From: an uncultured Formosa sp.
GTDB lineage: Bacteria; Bacteroidota; Bacteroidia; Flavobacteriales; Flavobacteriaceae
Length of the DNA: 64,000 nucleotides
Direction of reading: 5' to 3'
NCBI RefSeq assembly: GCF_947500765.1
Contig: NZ_CANMTH010000007.1
Coordinates: 62,001 to 126,000, forward strand
The number at the start of each line of letters is the position of its first letter. Position 1 is the stretch's first letter. This document shows positions 33,605 to 40,426 of this stretch, piece by piece. Under the pieces are notes generated by a model. It ran no database searches and was not told the origin of the DNA. It saw nothing but the letters and a program-made list of their open reading frames with translations. The position numbers and the translations under genes are program-made.

Positions 33605-35023
33605 TTATTGATTAATTAGTCCTAATAATTGCACTTCAAAGTGTTTAGAAAACATATTTGCATTACTATTTACAATCGTACTATTTTTTTTAATTAGCAT
33701 CACTCTGTTAATCGAATTTAAAGCTAAAATTTGTTTAGACACCTCTGGATACATAAAGTGAAATTCGTTCTCAATAGGGTAACGGTGCGACTCTAAATAG
33801 TTTATCCAATTTTCTTCCTCTTTATCAATGTTTATTGCAACAAAATTAATTTCAGGATATTTTTTTCTTAATTCTTTAATCTTGTTATGGCTTTCTATAA
33901 AATGATTTTTTAGGTTAAAAGACCAAAAATAAATCGCTGTAGGTCCTGTTATAATATCGTTTGTGTAAATTTCTTTACCCTCGTTATCTGTTACTAAAGT
34001 ATTGGGTAATGTGTTTCCCGGCTTAAGCTTTATTAAAGATTCTATAAGTGTCTGTATTTGCTCGTTATTTTTTTTAGATGTACTTTTTTTAAGAAAAGAA
34101 TTCAGAAAAGGCGTGTAGTCTTCTATATTACTAGATGAATTAATATATCTAAAAGCAGCAAATTTTAAAAGCGGATTTTTAATTGAATCATTAGAAACTA
34201 AACTATCTATAAGCTGAATTTTATCTAAGTTATAATCCAGAGATCTATTATTGAAAACACTGTCTTTAGAATGATAAAAATGTTTTTGAAGCGCAATATT
34301 GTTGAAATGATATTTTAAAAAATTGTAATACGGAAAGTAATTTTTTAATTTTTCGTTATTGTAATCTATTTTAGATCTATAATCATAAAATCCTTTTGGT
34401 AATGCTTCAAAGTTTTTTAATTCAGTATTTCCATAACACGTAAAAGGGTAAAGTTCTTTCTGAGCATAAAAATTATAATCTATATTCGCTTGTGCGATCT
34501 CATTAAATAGAGACGAGGTGTTATATTTAGATTCGAATTCATTTAAATTTTTTTGAAAAATTGTTTTAATAGAGTCTAAGTGATGTTCAAATTTTTCAGG
34601 CACCATCTGGCTCATTTTTAAAATTTTATGATTTACCTCTTCATTTTGCAAAAATAAATTAATTAAATAATTATTTTCTTTAGCACCACGACCTGTAAAA
34701 ACTAGAGATTCGTCGAAATCTAAATTATTAAGTCTAAAAATAATACTGTCTTGTGGTTCAAGAAAAATCATCTGAATTTCTCCTCCATGAGAAAATGTAT
34801 ATAAACCGGGGTCTACAGAATTTATTTTAAATAAAAAACGATTGTTTTTGTCTAAACTAACAGTATCTAAAACATTATTTTCTTTAGAAATAACGACGTA
34901 TCTATTGCTAGGATTTATAATTTCTCCTCCTAAAAATGCAGAAGAATCCTGGTCTTGATTAGATTCTTTTTTGCAGGCAGTAAAACAAATTGAAAATAAA
35001 ATAATGAGGTAAAGGTGCTTCAT
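33605..35023 (-). CDS. TlpA-like lipoprotein lacking active-site cysteines
   Basis: A 472-residue lipoprotein (lipobox ending FTAC, Cys17). An N-terminal beta-sandwich-like region (30-110, resembling DUF4369) and a long helical middle part precede a thioredoxin-like domain from about 338 (GNTLPNTLVTDNEGKEIY). Where TlpA proteins have WCxxC, this one reads FWSFNLKNHF (366-375), with no cysteine. The rest of the fold (INFVAINIDKEE, the NSINRVMLIKKN cis-loop region) remains. A redox role is therefore unlikely; binding or scaffolding is inferred. A possible -7 box TATTTTTG lies at 35066-35073 on the minus strand. Confidence 0.72.
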   Translation of the reverse strand: MKHLYLIILFSICFTACKKESNQDQDSSAFLGGEIINPSNRYVVISKENNVLDTVSLDKNNRFLFKINSVDPGLYTFSHGGEIQMIFLEPQDSIIFRLNNLDFDESLVFTGRGAKENNYLINLFLQNEEVNHKILKMSQMVPEKFEHHLDSIKTIFQKNLNEFESKYNTSSLFNEIAQANIDYNFYAQKELYPFTCYGNTELKNFEALPKGFYDYRSKIDYNNEKLKNYFPYYNFLKYHFNNIALQKHFYHSKDSVFNNRSLDYNLDKIQLIDSLVSNDSIKNPLLKFAAFRYINSSSNIEDYTPFLNSFLKKSTSKKNNEQIQTLIESLIKLKPGNTLPNTLVTDNEGKEIYTNDIITGPTAIYFWSFNLKNHFIESHNKIKELRKKYPEINFVAINIDKEEENWINYLESHRYPIENEFHFMYPEVSKQILALNSINRVMLIKKNSTIVNSNANMFSKHFEVQLLGLINQ

Positions 35024-35157
35024 AGATATGTACTATCTTAATTTTAATATTAAGAATGTTACTAACAAAAATATACGATGTGGTCTACTTCGGCTGTTAA
35101 TAGGGTGTTAAATCTTATTAAGATGTTATTTCGTTCGTGTAATGAGTGTAATTTTTT

Positions 35158-35165
35158 TACTTTTG
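35158..35165 (+). promoter_or_regulatory. -7 promoter box of the ABC-F gene
   Basis: TACTTTTG, an exact TAnnTTTG match, ending 21 bases before the ATG at 35187. The -33 region is weak. It lies after a potential upstream start at 35142, so that longer frame would not be transcribed from it. Confidence 0.6.
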
Positions 35166-35186
35166 CGGCAAATTAAAATTACATAT

Positions 35187-36806
35187 ATGTTATCAGTTTC
35201 AAATCTTTCCGTACAATTTGGAAAGCGTGTCCTTTTTGATGAAGTAAGCACAGTTTTTAATCAAGGGAATTGCTACGGAATTATTGGTGCTAATGGCGCT
35301 GGAAAATCTACTTTTCTTAATATTATAGCGGGTAAGCAAGAGCCAACCTCGGGACGTGTTCACTTAGAGGCAGGTAAGCGTATGTCGGTTTTAGAACAAA
35401 ACCACAACTTATACGACGAGCATACTGTTTTAGAAACCGTAATAATAGGGAATAAGCCACTATTTAAAATTAAAACAGAGATTGATGCTCTTTATGCCGA
35501 TTATACAGACGAGAATGCTGAAAAAATAGGCGAGCTTCAAGTTAAGTTTGAAGAAATGAATGGTTGGAATGCAGATAGCGACGCAGCAGCATTATTATCT
35601 AACTTAGGGATTAATGAAGACTATCATTATACCTTAATGAAAGATTTAGATGGTAAGCAAAAAGTACGTGTATTATTAGCACAAGCCCTTTTTGGAAATC
35701 CTGATGTTTTAATCATGGATGAACCTACCAACGACTTGGATTACGAAACCATTACGTGGTTAGAGCATTTTATAGCTAATTTTGACAATTGTGTGATTGT
35801 AGTATCTCACGACCGTCACTTTTTAGATGCCGTTTGTACTCACATTTCAGATATCGATTTTGCAAAAATAAATCATTACTCAGGAAACTATACGTTCTGG
35901 TACGAGTCTTCTCAATTAGCAGCAAGACAACATGCACAGCAAAATAAAAAAGCTGAAGAAAAGAAGAAAGAATTAGAAGAATTTATCCGTCGTTTTTCTG
36001 CCAACGTTGCAAAAAGTAAACAAGCAACAAGTAGAAAGAAAATGATTGATAAATTAAATATAGAAGATATTAGACGTACTAGTAGACGTTATCCTGCTAT
36101 TATTTTTGAGCGCGATAGAGAAGCTGGAGATCAAATTTTAAATATTGAAAATTTATCGGCTTCAATAGATGGAGAACTTTTATTTAAAAACATAAATTTA
36201 AATTTAAATAAAGGAGATAAAGTGGTTGTATATTCTAAAGATTCTAGAGCAACAACTGCCTTTTACCAAATATTAAATAATAAACAACAACCAGATTCAG
36301 GTTCGTTTGATTGGGGAGTTACAACATCTCAATCCTATTTACCATTAGATAACAGTGCGTTCTTTAATAACAATTTAACTTTGGTAGATTGGTTGCGCCA
36401 ATGGGCAACAACAGAAGAAGAACGTGAAGAAGTATATGTTCGTGGTTTTTTAGGAAAAATGATTTTTAGTGGGGAAGAAGCTTTAAAAACATCGAATGTA
36501 TTATCTGGAGGAGAAAAAGTGCGTTGTATGCTAAGCCGTATGATGATGGTTAGAGCTAATGTACTAATGTTAGATGAGCCAACAAACCATTTGGACTTAG
36601 AGAGTATTACGGCCTTTAATAATTCGTTAACGAACTTTAAAGGAACTGTATTGTTTTCTACACATGATCATGAATTTGCACAAACTGTAGCAAATCGTGT
36701 TATAGAATTAACTCCAAGCGGTATAATAGATCGTTATACAACGTTTGATGAGTATATGCAAGACCCTAAAACAAAAGAACAGCGTAACAAAATGTACGCT
36801 GTTTAA
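35187..36806 (+). CDS. ABC-F family ATPase, YbiT-like, one composite ATP site degenerate
   Basis: A 539-residue soluble protein with two ABC ATPase domains and no membrane domain. ABC-F proteins act on the ribosome E site. NBD1 has intact Walker A GANGAGKS (34-41), Walker B VLIMDE (174-179) and SHD (207-209), but its signature reads LDGKQ (154-158). NBD2 has an intact signature LSGGE (439-443), Walker B LMLDE (460-464) and His493, but its Walker A is replaced by YSKDSRATT (349-357). The linker (about 240-320) is highly charged. The start at 35187 follows the -7 box and family N-terminus MLSVSNLSVQFG. A terminator separates it from DUF2007. Confidence 0.92.
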   Translation: MLSVSNLSVQFGKRVLFDEVSTVFNQGNCYGIIGANGAGKSTFLNIIAGKQEPTSGRVHLEAGKRMSVLEQNHNLYDEHTVLETVIIGNKPLFKIKTEIDALYADYTDENAEKIGELQVKFEEMNGWNADSDAAALLSNLGINEDYHYTLMKDLDGKQKVRVLLAQALFGNPDVLIMDEPTNDLDYETITWLEHFIANFDNCVIVVSHDRHFLDAVCTHISDIDFAKINHYSGNYTFWYESSQLAARQHAQQNKKAEEKKKELEEFIRRFSANVAKSKQATSRKKMIDKLNIEDIRRTSRRYPAIIFERDREAGDQILNIENLSASIDGELLFKNINLNLNKGDKVVVYSKDSRATTAFYQILNNKQQPDSGSFDWGVTTSQSYLPLDNSAFFNNNLTLVDWLRQWATTEEEREEVYVRGFLGKMIFSGEEALKTSNVLSGGEKVRCMLSRMMMVRANVLMLDEPTNHLDLESITAFNNSLTNFKGTVLFSTHDHEFAQTVANRVIELTPSGIIDRYTTFDEYMQDPKTKEQRNKMYAV

Positions 36807-36832
36807 AATATAAGTTTAAAAATTCAAGTATT

Positions 36833-36858
36833 AAAACCCTGATTCGTCAGGGTTTTTT
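36833..36858. terminator. Bidirectional terminator with TTCG tetraloop
   Basis: AAAACCCTGA (36833-36842), TTCG, TCAGGGTTTT (36847-36856), with T-run and A-run. It serves the ABC-F gene and, on the other strand, the DUF2007 gene. Confidence 0.9.
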
Positions 36859-37094
36859 TATGCCTCTAAATCAGAAGATACGGCTTCAATAATCTGTAAA
36901 GTAGCTTCTTCCTCTTCTTTATTTACATATAAGTCCTGTTGGCCTTGTATTGAAGCCCCAAAACCTGCAAGTCTGCCAGACTCGCTTTCGTCTTTTACAA
37001 TAGCATTAATACCTACAGCTTCAAGTTTATCTACAATAAGTTGGGTAATAATAAAACTCCCCGTAAACACTTTTATATAATTTGAATCTTCCAT
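36858..37094 (-). CDS. DUF2007 family small protein
   Basis: A 78-residue protein matching the DUF2007 pattern: KVFTGSFIITQLIVDKLEAVGINAIVKDE (in parts), then a Gly-rich turn and QDLYVNKEEEEATLQII. It has a ferredoxin-like fold and is called a putative signal-transducing or PII-like protein; function unknown. A near-consensus -7 box TATCTTTA (minus strand) lies at 37116-37123, 22 bases before the start. Confidence 0.85.
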   Translation of the reverse strand: MEDSNYIKVFTGSFIITQLIVDKLEAVGINAIVKDESESGRLAGFGASIQGQQDLYVNKEEEEATLQIIEAVSSDLEA

Positions 37095-37224
37095 AATTTT
37101 AAATTTAGTTACTATTAAAGATACGACTTTTTTTAATCATATTTAAAATGTCAGTCATAGCGGGGGTTTTTAATTTATTTTAAAATAAAAGTAAAAAAGT
37201 AGTCGGTTATCTCATTAATAACCT

Positions 37225-37232
37225 TACATTTG
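37225..37232 (+). promoter_or_regulatory. -7 box of the first cold-shock gene
   Basis: TACATTTG, exact TAnnTTTG, 28 bases before the ATG at 37261. The implied leader is only about 20 bases, unlike the long thermosensor leader of E. coli cspA. Confidence 0.55.
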
Positions 37233-37260
37233 TATCAATATAATTATTTAATATTTTACA

Positions 37261-37452
37261 ATGAACAAAGGAACAGTAAAATTCTTTAACGACTCTAAAG
37301 GATTTGGATTCATTATTGAAGACGACACAAACAAAGAACATTTCGTACACATCTCTGGATTAATTGATGAAATTCGCGAAGGTGATGCAGTAGAATTCGA
37401 TTTACAAGAAGGTAAAAAAGGATTAAACGCAGTAAATGTAAAAGTAATCTAA
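37261..37452 (+). CDS. Cold-shock protein (CspA family), copy 1
   Basis: A 63-residue OB-fold protein with RNP1 KGFGFI (13-18) and RNP2 HFVHIS (28-33). It binds single-stranded RNA/DNA and melts mRNA structure. Shares about 70% of residues with copy 2, 190 bases downstream, so the pair is a local duplication. Each copy has its own promoter and terminator. Confidence 0.95.
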   Translation: MNKGTVKFFNDSKGFGFIIEDDTNKEHFVHISGLIDEIREGDAVEFDLQEGKKGLNAVNVKVI

Positions 37453-37486
37453 TACTTTCTTAAGTATATATACTTTTTATGATCTT

Positions 37487-37516
37487 AAACCTGTCAATTT
37501 ATTGATGGGTTTTTTT
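37487..37516 (+). terminator. Terminator after cold-shock copy 1
   Basis: AAACCTGTCAAT (37487-37498) pairs with ATTGATGGGTTT (37501-37512) with two wobble pairs and a short loop, then a T-run. Confidence 0.75.
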
Positions 37517-37586
37517 ATGCTCTAAACTTAAAATTTTCAAGTATAACATATTCGTTTTTAGTAGAAAATAAACTTGACGATTTGCT

Positions 37587-37615
37587 TTGTCAAGCTGTAG
37601 ATAATCTTAAATTTG
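37587..37615 (+). promoter_or_regulatory. Promoter of cold-shock copy 2
   Basis: TTG (37587-37589), 18 bases, TAAATTTG (37608-37615). The predicted transcript starts near 37622, downstream of an in-frame ATG at 37582, so that ATG cannot be used from this promoter. Confidence 0.6.
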
Positions 37616-37644
37616 TTATAACTATTAATATTATCTTATATACA

Positions 37645-37836
37645 GTGAAAAACGGAACAGTAAAATTCTTCAACGAATCTAAAGGATTTGGATTTGTAAC
37701 AGAAGAGGGTTCAAGTAACGAATATTTCGTTCACGTTTCTGGCTTAATTGACAGAATCGAAGAAGGAGATACAGTTGAATTTGAATTAAAAGAAGGAAAA
37801 AAAGGATTAAACGCAATAAACGTAAAAGTAATTTAA
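37645..37836 (+). CDS. Cold-shock protein (CspA family), copy 2, GTG start
   Basis: A 63-residue CspA-family protein with RNP1 KGFGFV and RNP2 YFVHVS. I choose the GTG at 37645 (VKNGTVKFFN) because it gives exactly the length of copy 1 and lies behind a good promoter. The longer frame from ATG 37582 adds 21 hydrophobic residues that overlap the promoter. The protein is near-identical in layout to copy 1, with the C-terminus GKKGLNAINVKVI. Terminator at 37866-37897. Confidence 0.9.
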   Translation: MKNGTVKFFNESKGFGFVTEEGSSNEYFVHVSGLIDRIEEGDTVEFELKEGKKGLNAINVKVI

Positions 37837-37865
37837 ATTTATTCTTTAATTTTTGACAAATGAGG

Positions 37866-37897
37866 TCGTCTAAAACGTGTTTTAGACGATTTTTTTT
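37866..37897 (+). terminator. Terminator after cold-shock copy 2
   Basis: TCGTCTAAAA (37866-37875) pairs with TTTTAGACGA (37880-37889), tight loop, followed by eight Ts. Confidence 0.85.
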
Positions 37898-38088
37898 TGT
37901 TTATAACTATGCCTAATAGTATTTAATTTATAGTAGCAATTTTATTTTAAGAATGGCGTATGTAGCATCTGTTTTAGGCGAGTATTTATTCACTGAGATT
38001 CATTCTTAATCATGGTTTTAATGTGCTGTCGATTATAATCTGAACTTAAATTTCATTATTTTTATAGCCTTATTCAAAACAGAACAAC

Positions 38089-40236
38089 ATGAAGAAATTT
38101 GGACTTTTAATTATTGCATTTGTTATAGCATTACCATCGGTAATGGCAAATGAAGGGATGTGGTTTTTAATGCATATAGAGCGCTTAAATTATCGCGATA
38201 TGCAAAAAATGGGGTTGCAATTAACTCCAGAAGAAATTTATAGTATAAACAATCAGAGTTTAAAAGATGCTATTGTACAGTTTAATGGAGGGTGTACAGC
38301 GAGTATCGTTTCTAATAGTGGTTTGGTATTAACAAATCATCATTGTGGATATAGTGCCATCGCAGAATTATCTACAGCAGAACAAAATCATTTAAAAAAC
38401 GGGTATTGGGCAGCTTCCTTAGAAGAGGAGATGAAACCTGAAAGTTTATATGTACGTTTCTTTGTACGTATGGACGATGTTTCTAAACGTATTCTATCAT
38501 TAGTTAATGATGATATGACTGAAAAAGAACGTGAAGCTATAATCAATAAAGAAATAGCTAAAATTGAAGCAGAAAATAACGAAGGAGGAAAATACACAGT
38601 TTCTGTGCGTTCTTTTTACCAAGGTAATGAGTATTATTACTTTGTTTACGAAGATTATAACGACGTTCGTCTTGTAGGAACACCTCCAGAAAGTGTTGGT
38701 AAATTTGGTGGGGATACAGACAATTGGGAATGGCCAAGACATACAGGTGATTTTTCATTATTTAGAGTGTATGCTAATGAAAAAGGTGAGCCTGCAGAAT
38801 ATTCTAAAGCGAATGTACCTTTAAAAGCAAAATACCACTTACCTGTAAATATAGACGGTGTTAAAGAAAACGACTTTGCAATGATTCTTGGTTATCCAGG
38901 GAGAACAAACCGTTGGATGCCTGCTTCTGGTGTAGAACAAAATGTAAAGTATGCGTATCCTGCATGGGTAGAAAGTTCTAAATTAGGGATGGATGTGTTT
39001 AAGAAATATATGGACCAAAGTGAAGAGGTGAATTTAATGTATGCTTCAAAATATGCGGGAGTTGCTAATTATTGGAAGAATCGTCAAGGTATGATTGATG
39101 CTTTAACGGCTCATAAAACAGTAGAAACAAAACGTAAAACAGAGAAGAAATTTGATAAATGGGCTAATAAAAAGAAAAATAAATCTAAATATGGAGATGT
39201 TATAGAAAACATTAATACGTATTACGATTTAACAAACGAAAAAGCTAAGCAAGGTAATTATTTGGTTGGGCTATTGCGTACAAGTAAATTTTCGGCTTTA
39301 CCATATAGTTTAGGGAAGAACTTAGAGTATTATGCATCTCAAAATGAAGCAAAACGTCAGGAATTATTGCCTAAACTTCAAGCTTTAATCAATAATTCCT
39401 ATAAAGATTTCTATTTGCCGTTAGAAAAAGAAGTTTTTGCTAAACAATTAGGTTTATATGCTACAAAATCGAATTATCCTCTTCCTAAAATTGTTTCAGA
39501 AGTAGGAGCTAAGACTAATAATGATTTTACAGCCTATATTAATTCTAGTTTCGATAAGAGTATGTTTTCTTCAAAAGATAAAGTAGAGGCGTTTTTAAAG
39601 ACTCCAGATGAAGCGCAGTTAAATAGCGATCCGCTTTATATTTTATCTGGTGAGTTATTGAGTAAGTATAGAGAAAAACCAGAAAATTTAGTACAACCAG
39701 AAAACAATTTTGAAGCTTCTTTTAGATTATTAGTAAAAGGTTTACGAGAATCTGGTTTAAGTGAAATACAATATCCAGATGCAAACTCTACATTACGTTT
39801 GTCTTACGGAAAGGTGAGAGCTTTACCTGCAGATCCAAGAAACGATGCTAATGAAAATAATTATACCACGTTTAAAGGTATGATTAATAAGTATAAGCCA
39901 AATGATCCTGAATTTGATCTAGATCAGAGCATGCTTGATAGTTACGAAAAGAAAGATTTTGGGCGTTATGCCAACGAATATGGACAACTTCCAGTAAATT
40001 TTTTAACAGATAACGATATTACTGGAGGAAATTCAGGTTCGCCTGTGGTTAATGGAAATGGAGAGTTAATTGGTTTAGCTTTCGATGGCAATATTGAAGC
40101 TATGGCAGGAGATGTTATATTCGATTCTGATTTACAACGTACAATTAATGTAGATATTAGATACGTATTATGGTTAATTGATAAATACTCTAATGCAAAA
40201 CATATTGTAGATGAGTTAACTATTATTAATAAATAA
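38089..40236 (+). CDS. S46-family dipeptidyl-peptidase, DPP7-like
   Basis: A 715-residue secreted serine exopeptidase that removes dipeptides from extracellular or periplasmic peptides. Signal peptide (1-20). Catalytic His85 in TNHHCGY, Asp221 in RHTGDFSLFR, and Ser649 in GGNSGSP. The position 18 residues after the catalytic Ser is Gly667 (FDGN). In P. gingivalis DPP11 the equivalent is Arg, which selects acidic residues, and in DPP7 it is Gly; this points to DPP7-type specificity for hydrophobic residues. Peptide scavenging fits a protein-degrading marine lifestyle. A terminator follows the gene. Confidence 0.92.
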   Translation: MKKFGLLIIAFVIALPSVMANEGMWFLMHIERLNYRDMQKMGLQLTPEEIYSINNQSLKDAIVQFNGGCTASIVSNSGLVLTNHHCGYSAIAELSTAEQNHLKNGYWAASLEEEMKPESLYVRFFVRMDDVSKRILSLVNDDMTEKEREAIINKEIAKIEAENNEGGKYTVSVRSFYQGNEYYYFVYEDYNDVRLVGTPPESVGKFGGDTDNWEWPRHTGDFSLFRVYANEKGEPAEYSKANVPLKAKYHLPVNIDGVKENDFAMILGYPGRTNRWMPASGVEQNVKYAYPAWVESSKLGMDVFKKYMDQSEEVNLMYASKYAGVANYWKNRQGMIDALTAHKTVETKRKTEKKFDKWANKKKNKSKYGDVIENINTYYDLTNEKAKQGNYLVGLLRTSKFSALPYSLGKNLEYYASQNEAKRQELLPKLQALINNSYKDFYLPLEKEVFAKQLGLYATKSNYPLPKIVSEVGAKTNNDFTAYINSSFDKSMFSSKDKVEAFLKTPDEAQLNSDPLYILSGELLSKYREKPENLVQPENNFEASFRLLVKGLRESGLSEIQYPDANSTLRLSYGKVRALPADPRNDANENNYTTFKGMINKYKPNDPEFDLDQSMLDSYEKKDFGRYANEYGQLPVNFLTDNDITGGNSGSPVVNGNGELIGLAFDGNIEAMAGDVIFDSDLQRTINVDIRYVLWLIDKYSNAKHIVDELTIINK

Positions 40237-40295
40237 AAGGCCTATTTAACGGCTGTTAATAGGTGTTTATTTTACATTTACAACAATACATTTTC

Positions 40296-40330
40296 AATAC
40301 TCAGACTATTTATTAGTCTGAGTATTTTTT
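40296..40330 (+). terminator. Terminator after the S46 peptidase
   Basis: A perfect 13-base-pair stem (40296-40308 with 40314-40326), loop TTTAT, T-run. Confidence 0.9.
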
Positions 40331-40375
40331 ACTTATAATGGGTTGGATTGTTTATATATGGTAAATTAAAAGTAT

Positions 40376-40406
40376 AAAAAAAGCCTGCATATGCGGGCTT
40401 TTTTAT
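40376..40406 (-). terminator. Terminator after pheT
   Basis: AAAAGCCTGCAT (40379-40390) pairs with ATGCGGGCTTTT (40391-40402) with one wobble. The A-run before it gives a U-tract on the minus strand, ending pheT. Confidence 0.8.
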
Positions 40407-40426
40407 GTTGTATATTTTGGTATATC

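Noticed and set aside
35142..35186. Longer N-terminus of the ABC-F protein
   Set aside because: It starts upstream of the -7 box; the family N-terminus begins at MLSVSN (35187).
35091..40263. An identical 14-base sequence CGGCTGTTAATAGG at 35091-35104 and 40250-40263
   Set aside because: Several repeated 14-mers are expected by chance in 64 kb of this size, and the flanks do not match.
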